In this document: in pieces, positions 31,632 to 43,167 of the stretch
Numbering within the stretch: the first letter of the stretch is position 1
Layout of the letters: each line of letters starts with the position of its first letter
Notes under the pieces: model-generated
What the model saw: only the letters and a program-made list of their open reading frames with translations
Told to the model about the DNA's origin: nothing
Database searches by the model: none
DNA from: Knoxdaviesia capensis
Lineage: Eukaryota; Ascomycota; Sordariomycetes; Microascales; Gondwanamycetaceae
Reading direction: 5' to 3'
Assembly (NCBI GenBank): GCA_001510575.1
Contig: LNGK01000007.1
Coordinates: 986,151-1,050,150 of the forward strand
DNA length: 64,000 nucleotides
Translations under genes and position numbers: made by a program

Positions 31632-32245
31632 ATGGTACGTCTTTCTCTCTCTCTCTCCCTCTCTCTCCCTCTCCCCCCCTCTCTCCCCCTCTCCCCTATC
31701 GTCTACACCGACGCCCCCCGTAACCCAGCACCCCCCAACTAACACACTCTCGTCCCGTACCCCCACAGTCCCTCCGCCTCGTCCCCGCCGCGACGCCGTC
31801 GTCGACCTTCTCCCACGTCTCCGCCGCCTCCTCCGCGCCGGCGGCCCCGGGCCTGCACGACACGCTGCGCGCCGGCCTCGGCCGCAGCGCGCCCTCGACC
31901 GACGCGGCCGCCAGCCCGCCGTCCGCCGCCGTGGTCTCCGCGCACCCGCTCGAGGCCCGCCTCAAGAACTGGGAGGCCACCCAGGAGGCCCTGCGCATGC
32001 ACACCCTGCGCCGCGTGTACGGCCTCGCCGCCCCCGTGCGCCAGGGCATGGAGCTGAAGATTGTGCGCGGCTCCGAGTGGCGCCCCGCCGCCGTGGTGGC
32101 CGGCGGCGACGGCCTGCCCAGCCTGCACGAGGAGATCCTGCGCGGCAAGGACACCGAGCTTACCTGGGAGGATGTGTTCACCGGCTCCGAGACCTTGAAT
32201 ATGCCGGGATTCCATGATGACATGGAGCGCAAGCTGAAGATGTGA
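31632..32245 (+). CDS. UMP1: Proteasome maturation factor Ump1 (POMP)
   Basis: Chaperone of 20S proteasome assembly that holds half-proteasomes together and is degraded on completion. Exon 1 (31632-31634) is exactly the start codon. A 134-bp intron follows (31635-31768; donor GTACGT, branch CAACTAACA, acceptor CCACAG), and exon 2 is 31769-32245, giving 159 residues. Residues 1-60 are Ala/Ser-rich and variable. The conserved core begins HPLEARLKNWEATQEALRMH and continues with RRVYGLAAPVRQGMELKIV, a clear Ump1 hallmark; the C-terminus ends SETLNMPGFHDDMERKLKM. If the intron were retained, ATG would read into a CT-repeat frame and stop early, so splicing decides the product. An ATG at 31931 inside exon 2 would lose the N-terminal third. 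Confidence 0.95.
31641..31704 (+). repeat. CT-rich low-complexity tract inside the UMP1 intron
   Basis: Almost pure C/T with repeated CTCTCTCTCC units, starting 7 bp after the donor site. It forms about half of the UMP1 intron. Confidence 0.8.
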
Positions 32246-33750
32246 GGGCATGAGAGTCTTCTTCCTTTTTTTTCGATAACGATGTTCATGCAATACATAA
32301 TCCGGTTCTCTGGGTGTTCTCGGTTTCTGTCCAGGTAGTTTCTGGCTTTTGTGATGTGTCCAGTTTCCGCAGTTCACAGTTGCACATGCTGATCTTAGAC
32401 CTGCCACCATCAGCTGCCCGGTATTCTCCATCTAGACAGAATACACCTACCTTTCTAAAGAGACATGTGATCTCTTAGAACTTGAAAATAACAGAAATAA
32501 TTTCCCCTATGTTCAGGAGTCCATAATGCATTACAGAAACCCCCAAGACCAACAGCACCAGAAGCTCTAGGTAAACATCAAATGGAAGCCATGGTCATAA
32601 AACAGCAAATCAAGGCATCAAGCAGATATCGTGCACACTGCAGTCACACAAGAAATGGGCATATGAAACAGAAAATTCATAGGAAACCGTATAGATAGAG
32701 GACATAGCTACCGGAGACACGAAAGCAGAGAGCATATGTATAATATCTGCTAAAGCTAGCAAACAAAAATGAGACACGGGGTGACGCGGAGACAGTAACA
32801 AACAGAAAGATTATATTCTCAAATAAAGACATGTGCATAACATCAGAAGAACCATCCCCTAGTAACAGTGTAGATAGAGAGGGGAAACACAGGCCAAGAA
32901 AAAAAACACAGGATGATGGAAGTGGTGACTGGGTGTGGATGAGTGAGGACATGATAGAACTAGAAACAGCAAAGAGATATAATATAGACGGAATAAAGAA
33001 GAATGTAATGCTGGGGGGAATGGTACTACACACAAAAGTCCACCACCCCCCCTCCCAAGAAATGGTTGCTGAACCCAGCATTGGCTCAAACCGGACATGA
33101 TAAGAACGGTACGCTATCGGCTGTCCTCCCGCAGGAAAACGGAGCAGAGCTTCGACCAGGCGGGGAGAGACGGAGACAGACTCGCTATCTATGAAGAGGC
33201 GGAAAAAGGACTGTTGATAAGACGGAGAAAGGATAGACAAACACGGAGAAAGCAGAGAGAGAGAGAGAGAGAGATGGATGAAACAATGTCAAGTAAGGAG
33301 AGCATCAAATGCAGGCAATGGAAAAAGTAAGAGCAACGAAGTACAAAAAGCAATGTCGGCACACACCGGGCCGAACGAATGGAAGAGAGGGTATATGGAG
33401 TTCAGAGGCCACGGGCATCCCGCAGCGGTCCAGATATAAACTAAAGGGGCGGCGTGAAGTTTGTGGTCATTGGAAACAAGCAACAACATGACGGAGAACC
33501 GATAAATGACGGCGATGAAGAACGCATGGTTCTCAAAAGCGAGACGGGGTGTTGAGAGACGGCTAGCCGGACGGACTCTCGGGGAAGCGTAAGCGCCGGG
33601 GCAACGGGGGAAGTTGGGGATGGCGTCGGAGATAAACAGAGGAGGAAAGTGAAGCTTCGTCGGAGGTCGTCGTCGAAGGTGACGAGCCGGACATGGAAAC
33701 CGGGCCGACGGAAGACAGGCGTAGCGCTACGGCTGGGGATATTCGAGAGC
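32246..33750. other. Convergent intergenic region, UMP1 / UBL3-like gene
   Basis: 3' flanks of two convergent genes. AT-richer than average between 32440 and 33000, with a GA repeat at 33257-33274. No gene recognised. Confidence 0.6.
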
Positions 33751-34595
33751 TTATAATATCACACAGCAGCGGTTGTCGCGCTGGCTCTCCTCGGGCGGAG
33801 GCACGGTCTTGGTGGTGGTCTTGGGCTCGTCGTCCTCGATGATGTCCGGGGGCTTCACGGACATGTGGACCACATTGCGGTTCTCGGCGCTGAAGTGGTA
33901 CTCTGGATGGATGGAAAAGGAAGAGGTTAGTACGATGATAAGGAAGGGGAAGCCGGTGCCGATACTACTACTGGGCGGATGGACATGTCCCTCCACCGAT
34001 AGGACGGCACGGGGGAAGGAAACAATATACCCTTAAGTTGGTCCTTGTCGTCCAGCAGCTTGCCGAAATGGATCAGGCGGATGCTGCTGGGACTGGCGGG
34101 CTTGGGATCCCACTCCTCGCGCCACTCGCGCAGGATCAGCTCCTTGAGGGTGTAGACGCTGATGCTGAACGGGTCCTTCTTGCCCGACTCGGTCAGCTCG
34201 GGAACGGTGACGTTGCGCTTGGTCAGGTACTTGTCGTCGATTTTGTAGGGGTGGCGGGCGCCCGAGGCCAGCAGCAGGGTGATTATGCACACGGGGCCGG
34301 CGGTGTCGTCCTTTGCCGCGGCATCGGCGGCGGGGTCTTCGGAGGGTGTCGGGACTGGGTCGATGGAGTCGTCGGCGGGAGCTTCGGCGGCAGCGGCAGC
34401 GGGAGCGGCGATCACTGGGGCATCCTCGGCGGCCGCATCCTTCTCCTTGCCCTTCGACTCGGCGATAGCCGGAACGGCATCGGCTGGCACGGGAACAACA
34501 GCGGGCGTCGACGATGAAGGGGCGGCGGGAGCAGCGTCAGTAGCAGGGACGGTGGCGACGTCGGACGGCGCTGCGACGTCAGGCTTTTCCAACAT
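33751..34595 (-). CDS. UBL3/MUB-type membrane-anchored ubiquitin-fold protein
   Basis: Exons 34595-34031 and 33902-33751 encode 238 residues. The 128-bp intron has donor GTATAT, branch GTACTAACC, acceptor ATCCAG; it joins LLDDKDQLK to EYHFSAENRNVVHMSVKPPD. Residues 1-98 are Ala/Pro/Asp-rich and probably disordered. The ubiquitin fold spans about 100-215 (CIITLLLASGARHPYKI; ELILREWREEWDP; IRLIHFGKLLDDKDQL; NVVHMSVKPP). The protein ends RDNRCCVIL: a CaaX box whose final Leu predicts geranylgeranylation of Cys235, with Cys234 as a possible acylation site. Human UBL3 ends in the same CCVIL, so this is a strong family sign. In animals and plants these proteins recruit partners to the plasma membrane or extracellular vesicles; the fungal role is open. 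Human UBL3 is about 117 residues, so the N-terminal extension here is unusual. Confidence 0.88.
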
Positions 34596-35761
34596 GGTTG
34601 CGAGATAGAGAGGGGAGGGAAAGGGGGAAAAAGGAGAAAATTGGATTGGTGGAAATGGAGGAGGAACACTATATTTTTGATCTCTTGGGGGGGAAATACT
34701 CTATCTCTAATGTCTAGGAGGAATGAAGGTACACGGGGCAGATAGACAAAATCGAGGAGGGTGATAGGGACACAAAAAAGAATGTGAGAATAAACACACT
34801 TAAGACACACACGAGAGTCAATGAATGACGAAGGAACCAGAAGAAGAAAAAACGACAGAAACAGAAGAAGAAAAAGATAAAAGGAAGAAAACGCAGAGGG
34901 GATGAAGAGTTATGAAGAGGCCGAAGAGAAAAGAAGAAGAGAAAAGGAATAAATAAGAGGGAGGATGATATTGTGATGTTATTAGGGATTGAGATTGGAT
35001 TGGGGTTGATGGAGTCGGAAAGAACAGGGGAGGAAAGAAGGAAAGAAGAGAGAGGAAGAAGGAAGCCAAAAAAATAAAAAATTAAAATAAAATAAAACAA
35101 AAACCCCCGAAATTCAAGGTGATACAGAGGAACAAACCCCAATAAAGTTTCCTCGCACGGAATTTAGGATGAGTGTTTTACAGTGTACTGCTGGTTATCT
35201 AGGTTCCGCCTATGTTTCCTTTAGGAAAGGCATTCACCTCACTATAACCACATTTTGACCCACTTTTCTATTAGGTCCTAAGTACCTTTCGTGTCTATAG
35301 CATAGTGTAGTGTGCCTCAGAGTATAAGTACCTAGTACGCTAACTAGATCCCATAGGCCAGACATAGGAAAGCATAGCTGGGTGTATGACTAATGCACCC
35401 AAATACATGGGAAACAGCGAATAGAACACCTATAAAAAAAGGCATCTAGATATCCCGATCAACGGAATCATCCTGAGATAGAAAAGAAAATAAGCTTCCC
35501 TAAGTGTACATTTCTCCGTACGTGTCATACTATTGAAACTCAGATGTGCGACCTACTACATAGAAGGAAATCACAGCTTTAACTGAGTAATATATATTTA
35601 GAAGTATGGTGTGAGCGAACTGGAGGGCTTTATAATAAGTTCGTTATCGGACTCATCTAGCTAGGCGCCTTCTTTGGATTGACAGAATGGACTTCTTAGC
35701 CATGTCTAATGGCCACGGCATCCCCTTGCTGACAGGAGACATCATCAAACTACTCTCACCT
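34596..35761. other. UBL3-like gene leader and low-GC block
   Basis: 34600-35110 is CT-rich on the minus strand, consistent with a leader of the UBL3-like gene. From about 35150 the base composition shifts to AT-richer with frequent CTAG, which continues past 36400. No gene supported. Confidence 0.5.
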
Positions 35762-36500
35762 CTAGACTATCCTCATCCAATTCCTCATGCAGATCATGAG
35801 CACGATTGCTGGTGCTGCTGAGCCAGGCACAGCACTTCGCCGGTTCTGTAGGAGATCACACATGGCTTCGATTGCGCGGGGTCCCGTCTCCGGCTGCTGG
35901 ACAAAGTCGATCGCTCCACGGAACATCTGCCGACACTGTTGCTGTTTGTGCGCAGGAAGGTGTCCGAATGCGTGCATAAGCTGGTCATCCAGGGTGTAAG
36001 TCAAGGCTGGGTGGATGCTCCATCAGTTGTTGAGACACGGGAAGGTAATTGTAGGTCAACGGAAATGGTGGAACACACGTCGAGGTTGGAGTTTCCCTGC
36101 TAGTAGGTAGGTCGGCGGTAGAAATACACAGAAAGGTGTTAGGGGAGAAGTGTGAGTGAAGGAGAGCAACGATACCAATGGGAGTTGATATTGATGTTGT
36201 GAGATGAAACTAACGAAGGAAGAATAACAAGAAGCAGCAAAAAAGTGAAAGGCCTAGGGTTGAACCCTTGGAAAACAAAACTCGGGACAATCAAGGGCAA
36301 GATCTGAAATAATGCGATATATTAAGGAATCATTGCAAGGACATAGAAATGTCTGCACCTGTGTATGGACATAAAGGTACATAGACAAGGTACCTACAGA
36401 TACTTTGCGGTCCAAGTGATTTTTCAGACTGTGGCGTTAAACTCAAACTTTGCGAAATATCAGTTCCTACAAGAACAGAACGAAGCTGTATGGGGAAAAC
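35150..36500. repeat. Low-GC, CTAG-rich block, possible decayed element
   Basis: GC drops to roughly 42-45 percent by eye, against clearly higher values around it. CTAG occurs repeatedly (near 35198, 35330, 35344, 35446, 35656, 35761). There are no terminal repeats I can see and no transposase frame, so the origin is uncertain: an old inactivated repeat or a plain AT-rich spacer. Confidence 0.3.
35762..36001 (-). CDS. Doubtful small reading frame, possible exon or gene relic
   Basis: A minus-strand open stretch of about 80 codons reading TYTLDDQLMHAFGHLPAHKQ and on through FRGAIDFVQQPETGPRAIEA to a TAG at 35764-35762. Composition is protein-like (charged, helical, few Ser/Pro runs), unlike most random frames here. 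It has no ATG at its upstream end: the frame opens after a TGA near 36019, and CACCCAG just before CCTTGACTTAC could be a splice acceptor. It may be a terminal exon of an unrecognised gene or a relic in the low-GC block. I cannot name a family. Confidence 0.25.
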   Translation of the reverse strand, partial: TYTLDDQLMHAFGHLPAHKQQQCRQMFRGAIDFVQQPETGPRAIEAMCDLLQNRRSAVPGSAAPAIVLMICMRNWMRIV

Positions 36501-38918
36501 GGGCCCTAAACTTGCAATACTTTTGGAAATTCGAACTGTAGCGGTTGCAGGTATACGTCACTCACTATCAGTGTATAGATAGTATTGGGGACTGCACAGT
36601 TTAGGGATAGAGCGAGTGGTCGGGGGCTCCTTCCTGCTGTTACCAGAACGAAGAGAAGAAGGATGAAGTCAGCGAAAGAAAGAAAGAGAGAGAAGAAGGA
36701 TACACGCAACAATAAAGTGATGACGGATCTGGTTGCAGAATGAGACGAGAAAAGGAGATACCGATGATGGAACGGCGGCGAAAAAAAAAAAAGGATGCTG
36801 GCGGTGGCCACTGGTCGTCATAGATGGCCAATTTTCTCTTGGGGCCATTTTCTTCTAGGCTGGCCTACGTTCCTGGACAATTCATAAGGGTGCAGCAAAC
36901 AGCAGCAGGAACAACGGCTTATCGGTTGGTGGTACAACAAACAAGCCCACAGAGGCAGCACGGCCCCCCTCGCAGCGGGCCTTTCTCAGTACTAATCTAA
37001 TGCGGCCGGTTCCCTGTATTTGCTCTGTCTCTCTCTCTCTGTGGAGGTCGGGAAGGGAGCGGGAAGGGTAGTCAGACCAGGGCCCGGGTGTCAGGCCACA
37101 GTTCATGGATTGTGTCTAGATTGTGTATGGGGAAACAAACGCTTGCAGAGAGCCGGTGTGATATTGTGATGATGCCCGGGGCCAGCTGAAAACTGGCCGG
37201 GAACGGGCAAGTTCATCGAAAGATCACCAGATTGTGCTCTGGACACAAGTATGTTCCGGCGCACGAGTGTGCATTTGCAACAGCCCCTCCCCCCCCCCCT
37301 CCAAAGTCTTCCTGCAGGTATCCGGACACCCCAGGTCAATATCACCCGGGGCCCTTGCGTGTACCACCTGCAGGCTGCTGGAGTTGTTTTTTTTCTGGGG
37401 AGACAACGCGGGTTGTTGTTGCGGGAGTGTCTTTTACAGTGCTAGACTCCGGCATACGAGTGGTGGTCAGAGAAAGACCCGACTCTGTCTACTGTAAAGT
37501 CCGTGTCTGATAGAGAGAGTGTCTGCAGCTGAAAAAGACCGGTTCGCAATGGACGCACTTAACAAATTAAGAGGGGGGAGGGGCCTCGATCGTCCATTCT
37601 TGGCGGCATTTCTCCTCACACTTTCTTCCCTCACCCACTTCGACTACCCGGCTCGATAACGCGGTCGTATTTTAGTAGCAATTACGAATCTGTGGGTGTG
37701 TGTGTCTGGTGGACTCTCTTCGTCTCGGTGTATCTCGCCCGATGGCACCGTTCCCTGTCTTGCAGTGACTTCTGTTCTGTTTCTGTCTGCGTTGCTTTTC
37801 CGAGGTTGGCCATGAAGCCTATCTTCCGATCATGCGACAGAGAGACGGGTCCCATAAAACATACAGAGAAAGAGGGTCGGGTGGTTGCTTCCGGCGGAGG
37901 CTGTGGATAGAAGCCCGCCCGCATCTTATCCTTTTTGTCCAAGACGCAGAATTGGGAATCCCGCCAGCAAGCAACAAGTGTAAGAGTCCTCTTATGCCAC
38001 CCTCCCACAGACACTGTGCTTGGCAGTCGGGCGAGTCTTGGGATGTAGCTGAGGGGGGAGAGGTGGCGATATCAGCACCCAAGAAACCCAAAAAGAAGCC
38101 GACCTGCATGTCCAGACTGGGAAGGAGCCCGGCGACTTCTTGGCGGGAGGTTGTCGAGATTTCTCTTGCGCTGCGGCGTCTGTGTGTCTGAAAAATCCAG
38201 ATTTTGGTCCTCGTGTTGGTGCATCCTGTTATGTCTGTCTGCAGTGGAAGAGGGAGAAAAAGGAACATTTACCTCTCCCGGCATTTTCATCTCCATCTTC
38301 GGGCTTCTAGAGCGTACTACACTGCACGTTGGTTCCTTCCTTTTCGTTTCGCCTCTAAGTTTTGAGAACCTGCCACTTTCCAACTGGGCCGGCTCGTCAT
38401 GGAAAGAGCGACAAAGTGCCATCGTGCCTTCCTGGACTTCCACTCGTTCCTTCCTGCCCCCGATTTTTATCTTCTTCTAGTCGTTTTCTCCCGGTTTCTC
38501 CCCCGTTTGCTGCATTTCTGGGGCTATACCGCTTTGTTGCATGCGAGTGACTACATTTTTGCATCACCAGAAATTGATTAAAATAGACAGGGCTGAACTT
38601 GCAAGTTTCGTTCCACGGGTCGGACTTTCACAGCAGAAATTCTCCGTGCAGAACACAAAAAATACAAACACGGGAGGTTTTTTTGGGCACACGTCCGGCT
38701 CGCACTAACATTACATGCAACGTTTATACCAAGTCTCTGCATTAAAACACGAAGAAAACGACAAGAACGAAAGACCACCCATATTAAAAAAAAAATGAAA
38801 ACCCGCCCCGGCCAAGTTTATGTACACCTCCTCCCTCCCCTCTATTATAGTTGTTTTTTTGTGTTTGGTTTGGTTTGGTTGGTCCTCCTCTCACTCGGCT
38901 GTCAGTCAGTCTTGGCTC
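36005..38918. other. Gene-free region, 2.9 kb
   Basis: 3' flank of the beta-adaptin gene and sequence upstream of the doubtful frame at 35762-36001. It holds CT-rich minus-strand sequence at 36640-36800, a C9 run at 37289-37298 and an A9 run near 38787. No supported gene. Confidence 0.5.
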
Positions 38919-41900
38919 CTAAAACGTCACAAGGTCTTCCCGCCCACCCGGCCCCGCCGCCGGCGCCCCGGGCTGCGGCGCGCTGACCACGTACCCCGAC
39001 GCCCGCATGCCGTCGTTGTTGCCGCCAAACACGTCGCCGTGCTCCAGCGACATCGCCGCCAACTGCGCCGGCGCAAGATTCGCAAAGTACGCGTCGACGT
39101 CGCCGCCAAACGGCTGCGGCTGCGCCACCATGCCGCCCGATGCTGCCGCTGCCGCTGCCGCTGCTGACGAGGATGGTCCGGCCGCCCCCGGCCCGTTGGC
39201 CCGGAACCGCGGGTCCACGTCGGTCGCCTGCCCGCCCATGCCAAACATGCTCAGCGACTTCTGCCCGTCGACCGCCGTCGCCAGCGCGTCCTTCTGCAGC
39301 GCCGGCGACTCCTGCAGCTTGCGCGGCCGCGCATTGCGGAACACCATCTGCACCGGCTTGAGGTACACCGTCGCCAGCGTGCCGACGTTGAGGCACATCT
39401 CCTCCAGCGTCTGCGCGTCCAGCTTCTCCGACTCCGACGTGATCGCCGGCTTCTCGCCCATCACAATCTCGCGCGCCGCCGCCATGTCCGTCGACAGCAG
39501 CCGCCAATACATGTACGCCCGGTCGCGCAGGTCCGGGTTGTCCGTCTCCTCCGTCGCCCACTTCAGCACCTTGGGCACCAGCTCCTGGCCCTTCGTCGGC
39601 AGCTGGATGAACAGCTTGACCGTCGCCGTCAGCAGCGCCAGCTGCACCTCGACCGGCTCCTCCGAGAACGAGTACAGAAAATCCTCCAGGAGCACGTCGC
39701 TGTTCTCAATGCGGTCCGCGTACTGGCCAATCACCCACACCATCGCCGCCTTGGCCTCCGGCTCATCCAACGAGTCCAGGTGCTCACACAGCGTGCCGAT
39801 GATCGACTCGTACTGGTTCGGGTACTTGCGGAAGATGTTGCGGATCACCACCGTGGCCTCCTGCACAATATAAGTCACCTTGGTGGCCACCAGCTCAAGC
39901 AGCAGGTTGATGCAGCGCCGCGCCGCCGGCTCGATCTTGATCGCCAGCTTTCCAATCGCCCGCACTGCCTTGCGCACAAAGTGCACATCGATCTCCGTCG
40001 CATACTCCCGCAGTTCCGCCAGCACCTCGTCAATGTTCTTCTCGTTGGCCAGCATGAAGATCAACTCCAGCTTAGTCACCTTGACGTAGATTGGGTCGTT
40101 GTATTTGCAGAAGAACACGCGGATGTCGTTGCGAAGCACCTCGGGTCGTCGTTGGAGAATTAGGAGCGCGTTGCGTAGTGCCAAATATTGCACCTCGGGT
40201 CCCTTGGCTAGAATCGTCACAAGCGGCGGCGACAGTTTCCGGCAGAGCAGGGTGATTTGCTTCTGGTCGGCAATGTAGTTCATCAGGTACAAAATCACCC
40301 GTATGCACGTAAGCACTACTGCCGCATTCGAGTGTGATAGACGGGGGGCTATGCGCTCCGCCAGAAGAAGAGCCTCGCCGGTCTCTTGCGGGACGTACGA
40401 CATCAGAGCCTCAAGGATGTAAGTTTGGCCCCATCTGCGTTAAACAAGTCAGCGGTTAGCTTTGTCTCCTTGTACATACACACGGATGAAGGGGCCACAG
40501 GGGACACGAAAAGAGAACTCACTCAGAGCAATCAGGCAGAATTGCCACCATCTTCGACGCATTGCTGTAGTCGATCGTAAGCTTGATGGCATCGCTGCGC
40601 TCCCAAATATCCATCAGCGAAGCCAGTGCGCTCGCCACCACCGTCGGGTTGTCGTCGCGAAGCAGCGAGTTGAGCCGCTCAATCAGGTCCGACTGCTCCA
40701 CCATGTTCTTGTCGTGGTCGTAGAGCTTGGCAACGCAAAACGCCGCCGTCTTGCGCACATACGGATCCGAATCTCGAAGCAGGATCTGCACGTGGCGCAC
40801 CACGCCCTCGACAAACTCCTGCACGTGGATGTACGACATTGTGCGCAGGGCGAGAGCGCGGACAAGCGGGCTCGAGTCCATCATATCCTGGTCCAGCACC
40901 GGAATCGCCTTGATGGCAATGTCAGGTCGTATCCTCGCATAATTGACAAGATAGAGAAAGCACCTGATGTCAAATAGGGTCAGCTTCACCAGCCCACTTA
41001 GTTAACCAATAAATCAAAGTCAAAAGAGGAAAAGACCTACATCTTCTTGATCTCCAGACTGGGAATGTTCATGCAGGCAATGATGTCCGGGAATAGTGCC
41101 ACCATATCATTGTTACTCATCGTCATGTTGGCGACAATCTTCTTCAGGGCGATCTTCTTGCCCGCAAAGTTCTTGTCCTTCTTGCCACCGCCATTGAGTT
41201 CGAGTCGCAACTCAGCTACTTTGCCCTGTGGAGATGTTAGTGTTTGCTCAATGCTAGCCGCCGGGATATAAGTAAGAAACATTGTGAAAAGGATGAGGGT
41301 GCCAAGAAGCGTAGACAAAAAGATATATATGCAGCCCGAGTCTCTCAGACAAGCAGGTTTCCCCCCATGGCTTCTCACGGTCGAGGGACTGCCAGGACAT
41401 GCATGGGAACAAACAAAAACTCTCAGCAAAGGCCAGTGTGGGTGAGGTGAGAGCAGGACACACACACACACGCGCACCCAAACATACACGCGCGCTCACG
41501 CCAATGGTAGTACCAAAGTGCGCCGAGAGCCAGACTTTTAAGCGATGTTGGTGGCTCCAAATAAATTGGAAACTCCTCGCCATGTGGCAAGGCAGTATCA
41601 CCCGAGACAAGGCCCTCTCTGGAGAGGAGATGCAAAAGGCCGCGTGAGGCCAGCCCGACCGATATCAATTTGACTTCGCGTGGCCTTTCTTCCCGGTGCG
41701 CTGCAAGCCTGTCTTAATTCGTTTGGTTTCTTGTGTACCGGTTTATCCGAATACACGGAACGCAACGAGACATGACAAACAAGCGGCCTGCCGAGAGTGC
41801 CACAGACGTTTTCCCAGGTACATCTACCGTAAGGCCAGCCATATGTGTGTCCATGTACATTTACACTTGTCACTGTAGAGAGACGCATATATCCGAGCAT

Positions 41901-42073
41901 CTATGTCTGTGTGTGCGTGTGCATGTCCGTGGGTGCACGCGTGCGCCGGAAACCAGGCCGGAAAGGAGTGGGCCCGAGAGCTTTCCCGGGGGAGATGTGG
42001 CTCGCCCTTGTGTTTCTCTCTCGGAACTTACTCGTGCGAAGAGCTTGGAGTCTCCTCCCTGTGAACTGGACAT
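38919..42073 (-). CDS. APL1: Beta-adaptin, AP-2-type, without C-terminal appendage
   Basis: Large beta subunit of a clathrin-adaptor-type complex for endocytosis. Four exons (42073-42032, 41225-41041, 40963-40523, 40434-38919) encode 727 residues. Introns: 806 bp (GTAAGT; CACTAACA; CCACAG), 77 bp (GTAGGT; GCTGACC; CATCAG) and 88 bp (GTGAGT; GCTAACCGCTGACT; ACGCAG). Exon 1 gives MSSSQGGDSKLFAR, which runs directly into GKVAELRLELNGGGKKDKNF. The adaptin trunk of armadillo-like helices follows (KKIALKKIVANMTMSNNDMV; IKKMCFLYLVNYARIRPDIA; DCSEWGQTYILEALMSYV; VQEATVVIRNIFRKYPNQYE). After about residue 610 come an alanine run and a short tail ending GREDLVTF, with no ear domain. Fungal AP-2 beta is known to lack the clathrin-binding appendage, and the sequence looks closer to that type than to AP-1 beta; the subtype is less certain than the family. 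Confidence 0.88.
41226..42031 (-). other. Exceptionally long first intron of beta-adaptin gene
   Basis: 806 bp between the 14-codon first exon and exon 2, while other introns here are mostly 52-180 bp, the longest being 278 bp. It contains a CA repeat (41458-41471). Donor GTAAGT and acceptor CTCCACAG with CACTAACA are good matches. Confidence 0.7.
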
Positions 42074-43167
42074 TGTGGCGGATCACGGACGGACTATATG
42101 CGGTATCGTGGCCGGTCGTAAGTGCAAGCAAGCGACGTTGAGGAAGCTCGCGAACGTTGTATACACGGACTGCGGTCGAGCCAGCCGCACGTAGGATCAA
42201 GATCAATGTCGTCGAGGCTCGGCCTTGGCGCTTGCGGATACAGGCTTGCTTGTGGAAAAGCCCCCAAGGAGAGCACGAGAGGTTTCAGTCGTCGTACGGA
42301 CTCGGAAGTTCGGAGGGGACGGAGGTTTCCGGGCAGTTATATCGAGGGGCAATGTCTGTCCGGACACTTAGCAGTGGAATGATGGCTTCGGAAACCCGGT
42401 AGTGGTCGGTTGTGCGATCGTCGATGGGGAGACCAAATATTAGGGGAGAGCGGTGATTCGGTTTTAGAGCTTCTCCAACAGAAATTACTAAAGGGGGGCA
42501 ACCCTTACTTAAAGGAGGGACCAGAAGAGGAAACGAACATCAAAAAGGAGGCAAAGCTAGATCCAACAGAACAGAATATATCCAAAAAAGAGGAGAGTGG
42601 TGCAAGAGAGGGAATTCAAAGGAAGAAACATGAAGCAACTGAAACGGTGGGAATGAAAAGATTAATAAGAATCCAGAAGATGTGAAGATAACCCGAACAC
42701 CGGAGGGAAGGAGCATTCTTCAATCAGCACCTTCCGTGCTCCTTCCTGGTGGTCGTCATTTCGGCAGCAATTTTTTGCGGGCTATGCTATACGGCTCCAC
42801 TAACAGATCTCCATACATTTCTTCAGGGTTACTGCTAAAGAGCTCGTATGGGCACAAGCTAAAAGTACTCCTTTGGCTCAGGCCTGCGCTGAAGATACTT
42901 GAGCATCGGACTTTTGGCTGGCAGTAGTCCCTTGGCCAATCACAGACGGATACGACCACCTCACCAAAAAGTCCAATCCCACTTTCATCAATGAAGCCAA
43001 TTCATCATCTTCATCCAAGCTTCCACATCTCCAACTTTTGAACTCTTGTTCATTCATCCCGGGATTATTTCATTCGCCGAACATCCGATATCACCTGTCA
43101 ATACCTCCGACATCGCCAGAGCCCACTTCCGTCATATCCGATTCCGACCCTGACGCCCCGCTTCACC
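42074..43167. other. Divergent intergenic region, beta-adaptin / EMC4
   Basis: Shared upstream region of two divergent genes. 42410-42690 is purine-rich on the plus strand. It includes CCAAT at 42938-42942 (GGCCAATCAC). No gene recognised. Confidence 0.55.

Noticed and set aside
42410..42685. 91-codon Lys/Glu-rich frame upstream of EMC4
   Set aside because: Produced by purine-rich sequence; no ATG start and no family resemblance.
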